A stretch of DNA of 16,862 nt from an uncultured Porphyromonadaceae bacterium. Lineage in GTDB: Bacteria > Bacteroidota > Bacteroidia > Bacteroidales > Muribaculaceae. Every line of letters begins with the position of its first letter. Positions within the stretch are counted from its first letter, which is position 1. The notes beneath the pieces are model-generated. The model saw only the letters and a list, made by a program, of their open reading frames with translations, made no database searches and had not been told where the DNA came from. The position numbers were made by a program, and so were the translations under genes. The stretch covers positions 1-16,862 of the forward strand of contig URWH01000016.1 of assembly GCA_900551515.1 (NCBI GenBank), read 5' to 3'. Positions 7,558 to 15,500 of this stretch are shown one piece after another.

Positions 7558-10500
7558 ATGAGAAAGATTACTCTTCTTTTTCTCTGTGCGACCGCAGCCA
7601 TAGGCGCAAACGCACAGTATCTGTATCAGGGTGATATTTCGTCCGGAACTTCAGCGGATTTTTACACTTATGTAAAAAACTGGAGTTCCAGCCAAAAAAT
7701 CACCGATGACGACAATTTCTACATTGCCCGTCAGAAACCACGTGCACGCTTCACCAACACCGCGACACAGGTGAAGACCAATTACACCAACGGCGAACGC
7801 CGCATCATGATGTGGGTGCCCGTCAATGCAAAGGACTCAAACGGGTGGCCCAGAAGCGCGATGCCAAGCGGCAGATTTGAGTCGGAATGCTTCACCATGT
7901 GGAGCTATATCGACAACTATAGCGACTGGTCGTGCTCCATATCACAGCTCTACGGCGGTTTTGCCGATGTGGCCCACAAAAACGGTGTGGGTGTAGCCGG
8001 CATGCTGTGGGTGGACTTTGGCAGTCCCTCGGCAGCTCAGCAGGTCACGCTCAAAGGTTATTCGGAAATGGATCCCGCTATGGCTGCCAAAGTGCTGCGG
8101 TATTTCGGCAACGACGGTCTGACTTATAATTCCGAATTCAGCACCTATAGCCGCAACACATTCACACCCGCCATGCTGAAAACTCTCATGGGGACTGTGC
8201 ATGAAAATATAATGTCAAACCTCACCACCCTCTACAACAACACGCCCAATGTGAGCAATTACACACTGCGCGAAAACATCTGGTACGACGGAACACAATA
8301 CGCCACCGCCGCTTACAATTTTGACGGCGGCCTGACCCAGAGAAATGTCGACGGATGGTACAGCTCCGATGGCAAATACCGTTCTTCGCTCTTTTTCAAC
8401 TACAACTGGAACAGTACCAATCTGAAACCGAGCTCGACATATGCATCCCGTGGTGATGTGACACGACTCTACGCCGGCATAAACATGCAGGGCGGCTCGG
8501 CCGGCCTTGCTCATTGGCAGAACTTCGATGCCAGTCCGGTCGGCCTCGGTCTGTGGGGCGCCCACGACTACAACTATTTCTGGAACGCACGCGGCGACAA
8601 GGGCGGCCGTCCCGAAGTGATACAGGAGTGCTATCAGCTCACTCTTGAGAACTATTTCACCGGATCGTCATTCAATCCCCTGAGTGCTCCTACGGCTCTT
8701 GCCTCTTACTCGCAGGCAAAATTCAACAACGTCGGCTTCCACGGTCTTGCCCGTTACCGCTCCGCAGCCTCGGCTATGAGCTGGGATCTCGGCTACGAGC
8801 CGTTCATCACCAATTTCAACGTTGGCAACGGCAAGTTCTTCAACTATGAAGGCAAACGCATGAACGATATCGAATGGTACAACATCGGCGTTCAGGACTA
8901 TATGCCGACATGGCGCTGGTGGTGGGCAACATCTTTCATCGGCAAGACTGCGGCTACCGGAATGACCGCCGCATTCAGCTGGGATGACGCATATCTGGGC
9001 GGTTCTTGCCTCAGTATCACCGGCTCTACATCGTCGAAGCAATATCTCCACCTGCTCAAGACCAAATATGATCTTAAATCCGGCGATGAAATCGTGGTGC
9101 GCTACAAGCTCATCAAAGGCTCTGCCAATGCCTATCTCTCTTTGAGCGCCGAAGGCTCTGAGACCACCGAGATCGCAAAATCGTTAATCACAAACGAGAC
9201 ATGCCCCAACAGCGAGGAATGGCAGACTCTCAAACTTATTGTCGGCACAGATGTTGAACTTGACAACAAGACTCTGGCAATGGTTGCATTGCGTTTCGAC
9301 AATGCGTCAAACGCGCAGATCTATCTCGGAGAATTCTCAATCGTACGTGGCTCATATCCCGCCCCCACGGCTCCTACTGTCACAAAAGCGGAGGTGAAAC
9401 GCAACCATTATAAAGGCGTCGACGTGAAAATGATCTTCAACGTACCCAACACCATTGAAGACAAAGCCAATGGCCGTCCCTGCTACAACGACGAAGTGAA
9501 CAACGTGTTCTATAAGATCTACACTCAGGAAGAGGGCGGAGAGCCGATGCTTTACGGAATCACCACTACCTGGGCTGCCATGCTTTATTCCGTTCCCTGC
9601 TCTTCGTCGAAAGTTCGCGTGGGCGTATCAGCCGTGAATTTCGACCACTCACAGGAATCGGAGATAGCATGGTCTGAAAATTGGCTTGACGTACCATCCA
9701 CACGTGTCTACTCCGACGATATAACGATCAGCAAAGAGATTATCACACCGGACGAATCTTTCGTTCTCGCAACTGTGGATCCCATGCGCTCGTTTACATG
9801 GCAGATTATTGACAAATCAGGCAATGTGGTAGCGGAAAGCGACGGTGAATCGAAGGAGTGGACTTGCAACGGACTCTCCTCCACAGGCTACTATGACGTG
9901 AAGGTTATCGGACCCAACAACAACAGCTCCGATGCAAACGCATCGATCGTCTACAGCAATCGCATCAGCGTGACTCCGGCGGCCACCGGACGTCTGCCTG
10001 AAATCCTTTCCATCACCGCCAACAACCAGACCTCTGATGTGGATATTATGGAAGGCAACGATGTGACATTCGCCTACACCGGCCGTGAAGCAGACGGATT
10101 CTCGTCACGCGGTCTGCATCTGGGTGGTGTTGAATTCGGTGTTTACGCCGATGATCTGGGTCTGAACGGCACTCAGTCGTTCTCGGTTGCCGGCTGGATA
10201 AAAATGCTCGCTCTTCCCGAAGGAAGTTCCAAGTTCTTCGACATCCGCGCTTCTGAAGCCGGCTGGACCGGTGGCGAAAGTGGCTGGCAGTGGTCCGACA
10301 TCAATGAAAACGGTTCATTTGCATTCATAAACAATGGCTTCGGAGTTAACTCGGCAGGCACAGGCGGTCCCCAGACGACAAAATCAGCCGAGAATCTGCC
10401 TACCGATGCATACTTTGCCGTAGGCAAGTGGACACACTTCGCTTTCGTATATACTTTGAGCACTTCATCGTTCAAGCGCGAAATCTATATCGACGGCAAC

Positions 10501-11397
10501 CTTGTGCACACTGACACCTACACCACCAATTCAGTGTTTAACGCAGCTGAAGGCCGCACAGCGCAATGGTGGACTGATTACACCGTACGCAACCGCCTGT
10601 CACTTGGCGGTGGCCGCTCGGCTCAAGTATCGAATGAAATCGGCGGCAAACGCTTCGAAGGTGTTCTGGACGACTTCTCCGTATGGAACAAGGCCATGAC
10701 AGCCGAAGAGGTGAAGGCTTCACTTGAAGGTCTTGACAAAAACAACCTCCCCGGCAGCGTACTCGCATTCTGGGATTTCGAAACTGTAGCTGATACCGAA
10801 GGTGTGATTCCTTGTGTCGGTGGATCCAAGAATATCAACGCATACTATTATGATATTACCGGAGCCGATACCGGCGCTCAGGGCTATCCTGTCAACACCA
10901 AGCATGACTACACCTCAGGATGTCCTTTCCTTGCCAGCACAGCATTCCCGGTTGTCACTGTCGCAAACTTCCAGGTCAACGGTGCAAAGGTTGGAAATGC
11001 CACAGGCAATGCCACTGAAGGCAGTGCTGTCGCCAATTATGCAAATAGCGGCGTCTACAGCGGAAAACTGACCCTCACCAACGAACTGGGTTCACACACC
11101 ATGGCTCTCCCCGTGGTCAATGTGAAAGATCTCGCAGGAATTGACGGTATCGATGCCGATGGCGACAATATCAAGACATACGTGGTGAATGACATTCTCT
11201 TCGTAATGGCCGATGCCGATGGCGAATATGGAATCTCCGTATACAACATCAGCGGCATGCAGATGGCGTCGCGCTCAATGCATATTGCCGCAGGCGAAAC
11301 TGCCGCCATTAATTTCGGCGTTCCTTCGGGCGTGTATATCGTACATATCACGAAAGACGGCGTAAATGCAGGCGCTTTCAAAGTGCTGAAGAAATAG
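7558..11397 (+). CDS. Secreted GH85 endo-beta-N-acetylglucosaminidase with LamG-like module and T9SS tail
   Basis: The product is 1279 aa. ENGases of family GH85 cut the chitobiose core GlcNAc-beta-1,4-GlcNAc of N-glycans. Layout: signal peptide (1-19, cleaved at ANA/Q); GH85 catalytic domain and its beta-sandwich (about 20-598); Fn3-like modules (about 599-835); a LamG/ConA-like module (about 855-1075, SFSVAGWIKM, FEGVLDDFSVWNKAMT, LAFWDFE); a further beta-rich stretch; and a T9SS-type C-terminal tail (about 1192-1279, GISVYNISGMQ, GVYIVHITKDG, FKVLKK). GH85 hallmarks are MMWVPVN, HKNGVGVAGMLWVDFG, the catalytic pair Asn191 and Glu193 (NSE, in YFGNDGLTYNSEF), IWYDG (241-245), FFNYNWN (279-285) and TWRWWW (451-456). 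In this family the Asn orients the substrate acetamido group and the Glu is the acid/base. It follows susD after 107 bases and ends the unit at two terminators. The tail implies export by T9SS to the surface or medium. The N-glycan substrate is inferred from the family. Confidence 0.9.
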   Translation: MRKITLLFLCATAAIGANAQYLYQGDISSGTSADFYTYVKNWSSSQKITDDDNFYIARQKPRARFTNTATQVKTNYTNGERRIMMWVPVNAKDSNGWPRSAMPSGRFESECFTMWSYIDNYSDWSCSISQLYGGFADVAHKNGVGVAGMLWVDFGSPSAAQQVTLKGYSEMDPAMAAKVLRYFGNDGLTYNSEFSTYSRNTFTPAMLKTLMGTVHENIMSNLTTLYNNTPNVSNYTLRENIWYDGTQYATAAYNFDGGLTQRNVDGWYSSDGKYRSSLFFNYNWNSTNLKPSSTYASRGDVTRLYAGINMQGGSAGLAHWQNFDASPVGLGLWGAHDYNYFWNARGDKGGRPEVIQECYQLTLENYFTGSSFNPLSAPTALASYSQAKFNNVGFHGLARYRSAASAMSWDLGYEPFITNFNVGNGKFFNYEGKRMNDIEWYNIGVQDYMPTWRWWWATSFIGKTAATGMTAAFSWDDAYLGGSCLSITGSTSSKQYLHLLKTKYDLKSGDEIVVRYKLIKGSANAYLSLSAEGSETTEIAKSLITNETCPNSEEWQTLKLIVGTDVELDNKTLAMVALRFDNASNAQIYLGEFSIVRGSYPAPTAPTVTKAEVKRNHYKGVDVKMIFNVPNTIEDKANGRPCYNDEVNNVFYKIYTQEEGGEPMLYGITTTWAAMLYSVPCSSSKVRVGVSAVNFDHSQESEIAWSENWLDVPSTRVYSDDITISKEIITPDESFVLATVDPMRSFTWQIIDKSGNVVAESDGESKEWTCNGLSSTGYYDVKVIGPNNNSSDANASIVYSNRISVTPAATGRLPEILSITANNQTSDVDIMEGNDVTFAYTGREADGFSSRGLHLGGVEFGVYADDLGLNGTQSFSVAGWIKMLALPEGSSKFFDIRASEAGWTGGESGWQWSDINENGSFAFINNGFGVNSAGTGGPQTTKSAENLPTDAYFAVGKWTHFAFVYTLSTSSFKREIYIDGNLVHTDTYTTNSVFNAAEGRTAQWWTDYTVRNRLSLGGGRSAQVSNEIGGKRFEGVLDDFSVWNKAMTAEEVKASLEGLDKNNLPGSVLAFWDFETVADTEGVIPCVGGSKNINAYYYDITGADTGAQGYPVNTKHDYTSGCPFLASTAFPVVTVANFQVNGAKVGNATGNATEGSAVANYANSGVYSGKLTLTNELGSHTMALPVVNVKDLAGIDGIDADGDNIKTYVVNDILFVMADADGEYGISVYNISGMQMASRSMHIAAGETAAINFGVPSGVYIVHITKDGVNAGAFKVLKK

Positions 11398-11405
11398 CAT
11401 AAGGT

Positions 11406-11428
11406 GACCGCATGCTCATGCGGTCTTT
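11406..11428 (+). terminator. First of two terminators after the GH85 gene
   Basis: GACCGCAT (11406-11413) pairs perfectly with ATGCGGTC (11418-11425) around GCTC, followed by TTTAAATT. The stem begins 8 bases after the stop codon. The T-run is short, so this one alone may be leaky. Confidence 0.7.
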
Positions 11429-11438
11429 AAATTCCAAC

Positions 11439-11482
11439 GAGAGGGTTCGGTGCAAAATACCGGATCCTCTCTTTTTATTTTT
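11439..11482 (+). terminator. Second, strong Rho-independent terminator closing the glycan locus
   Basis: Bases 11439-11451 (GAGAGGGTTCGGT) pair with 11459-11471 (ACCGGATCCTCTC) over 13 positions with two G-T wobbles and a loop GCAAAAT. They are followed by TTTTTATTTTT (11472-11482). Together with the hairpin at 11406 this should insulate the fucose operon from susCD transcription. Confidence 0.9.
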
Positions 11483-11531
11483 ACAGAAATTGAACCCGAG
11501 AAACTGCATTCTCAAAAAATAGACTGATATG

Positions 11532-11621
11532 TGCGGTTATACTCGCATAATTGATTAAAAAATATTACATTTGCTGTTGAAAAAACGCATTTATGCGGAA
11601 ATAGCTGTAAATCTATATTTC
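11532..11621 (+). promoter_or_regulatory. Candidate fuc operon promoter and operator repeats
   Basis: TACATTTG at 11566-11573 is an exact Bacteroidota -7 box (TAnnTTTG); no good TTTG lies at the usual distance upstream. A second weaker box, TATATTTC, lies at 11614-11621. A repeated motif flanks the first box: TGCGGTTATA (11532-11541) and TGCGGAAATA (11594-11603) are direct copies of TGCGGwwATA. CGCATAAT (11544-11551) and CGCATTTAT (11586-11594) also recur, the latter inside the near-palindrome CGCATTTATGCG (11586-11597). Repeats on either side of a promoter suggest a repressor site, for example for a FucR-type GntR regulator. That link is inference, and no regulator gene is in the window. Confidence 0.4.
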
Positions 11622-11649
11622 AACCCAATCATTGAATCACTTGAACAAC

Positions 11650-13425
11650 ATGAAAAATTACCCTAAAATCGGCATTCGTCCGACCATTGACGGACGTCAG
11701 GGCGGAGTGCGAGAAAGCCTTGAAGAGAAGACCATGAATCTGGCCAAAGCAGTGGCCGACCTCATCACCACGAATCTCCGCTATCCCGACGGCACACCGG
11801 TTGAGTGTGTGATCGCCGACACGACGATAGGGCGCGTGGCCGAAGCGGCCGCATGCGCCGACAAGTTTGAGCATGAAGGCGTGGGCGCCACCATCACCGT
11901 CACCTCCTGCTGGTGCTATGGCTCGGAGACGATGGACATGAACCCGTACTGGCCCAAAGCCGTGTGGGGCTTCAACGGCACCGAGCGTCCGGGCGCCGTG
12001 TATCTTGCCGCCGTACTTGCCGCTCATGCCCAGAAGGGTCTGCCTGCATTCGGCATCTACGGTCACGACGTGCAGGATCTCGATGACAACAGCATACCCG
12101 CCGACGTGGCCGAGAAGCTGCTGCGTTTCGCCCGCGGCGCCGTTGCCGTGGCCTGCATGCGCGGCAAGAGCTATCTGTCGATAGGCAGCATGTGCATGGG
12201 CATCGCCGGCTCGATTGTAAGTCCGGAATTTTTCCAGGAATATCTGGGCATGCGCAACGAATCGATCGATGAGACAGAGATACTTCGCCGCATGGACGAA
12301 GGGATCTACGACCATGACGAATATGCCAAAGCGATGGCCTGGACCGAGAAATATTGCAAGGTTAACGAGGGCGAGGACTTCAAGAACCGCCCCGAGAAAC
12401 GCAAAAGCCGCGAGCAGAAGGACGCCGACTGGGAGTTTATCGTAAAGATGACACTGATAGTGCGCGACCTCATGAAGGGCAATCCGCGCCTGAAAGAGAT
12501 GGGATTTAAAGAAGAATCGCTCGGGCACAACGCCATAGCCGGCGGCTTCCAGGGCCAGCGCCAGTGGACAGACTGGAAACCTAACGGCGACTACACCGAG
12601 GCGCTGATGAACACTTCGTTTGACTGGAACGGCATCCGCGAGGCATTCGTGCTTGCCACCGAGAACGACGCATGCAATGGTGTGGCGATGCTCTTCGGCC
12701 ACCTGCTCACCGGCTGCGGTCAGATGTTCTCGGACGTGCGCACCTACTGGAGCCCCGAAGCCGTGAAACGCGTGACGGGCAAAGAGCTGACCGGACGTGC
12801 AGCGGGCGGCATCATCCACCTGATCAACTCGGGCGCCACGACACTCGACGCCACCGGCGCAAGCATAAACGAAAAAGGCGAGCCTTGCATGAAACCGTCG
12901 TGGGAGATGACCGAGAAAGATGTGGAAGCGTGCCTCAAAGCCACCACATGGTATCCGGCCGACCGCGACTACTTCCGCGGCGGCGGCTTCTCGTCGAACT
13001 TCCTGACGAAAGGCGGCATGCCCGTGACCATGATGCGCCTCAACCTTGTGAAAGGTCTTGGTCCGGTGCTTCAGCTCGCCGAAGGTTGGACGGTGGACAT
13101 CGATCCGGAAATCAACAGGATACTCGACAAACGCACCGACCCGACCTGGCCCACCACATGGTTTGTGCCCCGACTTTGCGACAAGCCAGCCTTTAAGGAT
13201 GTCTATTCCGTAATGAACAACTGGGGCGCCAACCACGGTGCCATCAGCTACGGCCACATAGGCAAAGACCTGATCACGCTGGCATCCATGCTCCGCATAC
13301 CGGTGTGCATGCACAACATCGACGATGATGGGATTTTCCGTCCGTCGGCATGGAATGCATTCGGCATGGATAAGGAAGGCTCCGACTATCGCGCCTGCAA
13401 AAACTATGGTCCCATCTATAAATAA
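11650..13425 (+). CDS. fucI: L-fucose isomerase
   Basis: This enzyme converts L-fucose to L-fuculose in the cytoplasm, the first step of fucose catabolism, and needs a divalent metal (usually Mn2+). From ATG 11650 the product is 591 aa, the same length as Escherichia coli FucI. The catalytic and metal residues fall one position later than in E. coli: Glu338 (in ATEND), Asp362 (in FSDVR) and His529 (in [11 protein letters not shown]), matching E337, D361 and H528. The N-terminus [20 protein letters not shown] is typical. An in-frame TTG at 11632 would add six residues, but ATG 11650 fits the family length. It is the first gene of a four-gene operon, and fucA starts 8 bases after its stop. Confidence 0.97.
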   Translation: MKNYPKIGIRPTIDGRQGGVRESLEEKTMNLAKAVADLITTNLRYPDGTPVECVIADTTIGRVAEAAACADKFEHEGVGATITVTSCWCYGSETMDMNPYWPKAVWGFNGTERPGAVYLAAVLAAHAQKGLPAFGIYGHDVQDLDDNSIPADVAEKLLRFARGAVAVACMRGKSYLSIGSMCMGIAGSIVSPEFFQEYLGMRNESIDETEILRRMDEGIYDHDEYAKAMAWTEKYCKVNEGEDFKNRPEKRKSREQKDADWEFIVKMTLIVRDLMKGNPRLKEMGFKEESLGHNAIAGGFQGQRQWTDWKPNGDYTEALMNTSFDWNGIREAFVLATENDACNGVAMLFGHLLTGCGQMFSDVRTYWSPEAVKRVTGKELTGRAAGGIIHLINSGATTLDATGASINEKGEPCMKPSWEMTEKDVEACLKATTWYPADRDYFRGGGFSSNFLTKGGMPVTMMRLNLVKGLGPVLQLAEGWTVDIDPEINRILDKRTDPTWPTTWFVPRLCDKPAFKDVYSVMNNWGANHGAISYGHIGKDLITLASMLRIPVCMHNIDDDGIFRPSAWNAFGMDKEGSDYRACKNYGPIYK

Positions 13426-13433
13426 TCAGCACG

Positions 13434-14075
13434 ATGGCCAGAATATCACAGATAGAAGAATTCGTAAGCCAGGCCCGCCGTGTAGGCGCGGCCGGACTTA
13501 CGATCTGTTCGAGCGGCAACATCTCGTGGCGTCTCGACAACGACGAAGTGCTACTTTCGGGCACCGGGTCGTGGGTACCGGAGCTGACGGCCGACCGCGT
13601 GTCGGTGTGCCGTCTGTCGACGGGCGAAGTGCTCAACGGGGTGCGACCGTCGATGGAAAGCGTGTTTCACATGGGCGTGATGCGCAAGCGTCCCGACGTG
13701 AACGTGGTACTTCATTTCCAGAGCCCCTATGCCACGGCCGTGGCATGCATGGACAAGCGTCCCGACAATTTCAATTTCACGGCCGAAATGGCGCTTCACG
13801 TCGGCGACGAGATACCGATGATACCCTATTTCCGCCCCGGCTCGCCGGCCCTTGCCGAGCATGTGATCGAGGCGCTTACCGACCACAACTCGGCCATGCT
13901 GCTCAAGCACGGGCAGGTGGTGTGCGGAGCATCGTTCGACCAGGCATTCGAGCGCGCGATGTTTTTTGAGATGGGATGCCGCATCGCTGTGCTCAACGGC
14001 CGCAACGTCGATCCGTTGACGCCGACGGAGATCGGCGACCTCGAATCGTATTTTCTCGGGAAAGAGGGCAAATGA
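13434..14075 (+). CDS. fucA: L-fuculose-phosphate aldolase (class II aldolase family)
   Basis: The product is 213 aa, the usual length for FucA. It splits L-fuculose 1-phosphate into dihydroxyacetone phosphate and L-lactaldehyde. Phosphate-binding segments SGNISWR (27-33) and SGTGSW (42-47) are present. So are the catalytic Glu75 (in SMES, equivalent to E. coli E73), His94 (as H92) and His159 (in LKHGQ, as H155). The second metal His of the usual H-x-H motif (E. coli H94) is replaced: the sequence reads LHFQSP, with Gln96. I believe related Bacteroidota proteins share this, so it is probably a lineage variant and not a broken enzyme. The last base pairs overlap fucK as ATGA, indicating coupled translation. 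Context makes fuculose phosphate the likely substrate; rhamnulose phosphate is the main alternative. Confidence 0.9.
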   Translation: MARISQIEEFVSQARRVGAAGLTICSSGNISWRLDNDEVLLSGTGSWVPELTADRVSVCRLSTGEVLNGVRPSMESVFHMGVMRKRPDVNVVLHFQSPYATAVACMDKRPDNFNFTAEMALHVGDEIPMIPYFRPGSPALAEHVIEALTDHNSAMLLKHGQVVCGASFDQAFERAMFFEMGCRIAVLNGRNVDPLTPTEIGDLESYFLGKEGK

Positions 14076-15472
14076 AAGAAGCTTTCATAGCCGCCGACTT
14101 CGGCGGCGGGAGCGGCCGCGTGATGGCCGGAACGATCGACGGCGGCACGCTGACGCTGCATGAGATACACCGCTTCGAGAACCGTCAGGTGAGGCTCGGC
14201 GGGCATCTCTACTGGGACTTTCTGCGCCTCTTTGACGAGATGGTGCGCGGGCTTCGCAAAGCCGTCGACACGGGCTATCGGCTGCGGTCGGTAGGCATCG
14301 ACACGTGGGGCGTGGACTTCGCCTTCACCGACCGCGCGGGCAACCTGTTGGGCAACCCGGTGTGCTACCGCGACGACGACGTGGCGGGCTCGGCAGCGGC
14401 TTTCTTCCGCGACCACGGGAGCGAGGCAGAGCATTACGGCCAGGCCGGCATACAGATAATGGACATCAACAGCGTGTTCCGCCTCGCGCGCCTCATCGCC
14501 ACCGACCGCGCGATGACCGATGCCGCCGGCCGGCTGCTTTTCATGCCCGACCTGTTCAGCTATTTCCTTACCGGAAAGGCCAACAACGAATACACCATTG
14601 CATCGACCTCCGGGCTGCTCGACGCCCGCAGCCGCGAATGGAACCGCCGGCTCATTAAGAGCATCGGGCTGCCCGAGCGGCTGTTCGGCCCTATCGTGAT
14701 GCCCGGCACGGTGCGCGGCCTCCTGACCGAAGCTGTCAGGGCGCAGGCAGGCATCGCAGGCTATGACGTCGACGTGGTTGCCGTGGGGTCGCACGACACG
14801 GCCAGCGCCGTATATTGCGCCGGAGGCGACTTCGAGAGCACCCGCACCGCCTATCTGAGCTCCGGCACATGGTCGCTGCTCGGCGTGACGCTCAGCGAGC
14901 CGATACTCAGCGAGGCGGCGCGCGAGGCCGGCTTCACCAACGAAGGCGCTGTCGGCGGCAAGATACGGTTCCTGCAGAACATCACCGGCCTATGGATACT
15001 CCAGCAGCTCATCGCGCAATGGAAAGAGGAAGGGCTGCCAACCGACTACCCCACCCTGCTGGGGGATGCAGAAAAGGCTGTCAGCGACGCCGTTATCGAC
15101 GTCGACGACCCATCGTTTCACTCGCCTCGGAGCATGAGCGGATCCATCGACAGCTATTGCCGGAGCCACGGCATGAAAGAGCCGCGCACGCAGGGCGAAT
15201 ATGTGCGCTGCGTGCTGCAGTCGCTCGCGGCCCGCTACAAACACGGCATCGAAGGGCTCAACGCGCTGCTGCCTCATCCGGTGGAGCGCCTGCACATAAT
15301 AGGTGGCGGCAGCCGCAACACGCTGCTCAACCGTCTCACGGCCGAAGCCACGGGGCTTCAGGTCACCGCCGGACCCGTCGAGGCTACGGCCATCGGCAAT
15401 ATAATGGTGCAGGCCCAGACGGCGGGCATCATCACATCGCCTGCCGACATCACCGAAATCATACAGAGATAA
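14072..15472 (+). CDS. fucK: L-fuculokinase of the rhamnulokinase-like FGGY type
   Basis: The product is 466 aa. It should phosphorylate L-fuculose to L-fuculose 1-phosphate with ATP. The start is ATG 14072, overlapping the fucA stop as ATGA; the frame is open further upstream but that part lies inside fucA. The N-terminal ATPase fold opens with AADFGGGSGRV (7-17), close to the rhamnulokinase pattern DLGASSGRV. GIDTWGVDF (75-83), the proposed catalytic Asp242 in VGSHDTASA, SSGTWSLLG (263-271) and GGGSRN (411-416) complete the FGGY/RhaB-like set. By sequence it resembles RhaB more than E. coli FucK. Its place between fucA and fucP indicates fuculose as the substrate, but rhamnulose use cannot be excluded from sequence alone. 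Confidence 0.9.
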   Translation: MKEAFIAADFGGGSGRVMAGTIDGGTLTLHEIHRFENRQVRLGGHLYWDFLRLFDEMVRGLRKAVDTGYRLRSVGIDTWGVDFAFTDRAGNLLGNPVCYRDDDVAGSAAAFFRDHGSEAEHYGQAGIQIMDINSVFRLARLIATDRAMTDAAGRLLFMPDLFSYFLTGKANNEYTIASTSGLLDARSREWNRRLIKSIGLPERLFGPIVMPGTVRGLLTEAVRAQAGIAGYDVDVVAVGSHDTASAVYCAGGDFESTRTAYLSSGTWSLLGVTLSEPILSEAAREAGFTNEGAVGGKIRFLQNITGLWILQQLIAQWKEEGLPTDYPTLLGDAEKAVSDAVIDVDDPSFHSPRSMSGSIDSYCRSHGMKEPRTQGEYVRCVLQSLAARYKHGIEGLNALLPHPVERLHIIGGGSRNTLLNRLTAEATGLQVTAGPVEATAIGNIMVQAQTAGIITSPADITEIIQR

Positions 15473-15500
15473 TCAGACACAACCCTCTCCCCTACCCACC

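Noticed and set aside
11498..11513. Small hairpin GAGAA-N6-TTCTC between the terminators and the fuc promoter
   Set aside because: Only five base pairs, with no T-run fitting a terminator beyond the A-tract; too weak to call.
11632..11649. TTG at 11632 as the fucI start
   Set aside because: ATG 11650 gives 591 aa with catalytic residues at constant offset to E. coli FucI; the six added residues match nothing expected.
11629..13314. A 561-codon open frame on the minus strand opposite fucI
   Set aside because: It mirrors a G+C-rich gene with strong codon bias, its product is an odd His/Ala/Gly-rich mix with no family motif, and fucI on the other strand has all catalytic residues.
13976..14071. 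A longer start for fucK inside fucA
   Set aside because: The extra 32 residues are the out-of-frame reading of fucA and Arg-rich; the ATGA overlap start at 14072 gives the normal kinase N-terminus.
13826..14794. A 322-codon minus-strand open frame opposite fucA/fucK
   Set aside because: It spans the junction of two well-supported plus-strand genes and shows no recognisable motif; such antisense frames are common in G+C-rich DNA.
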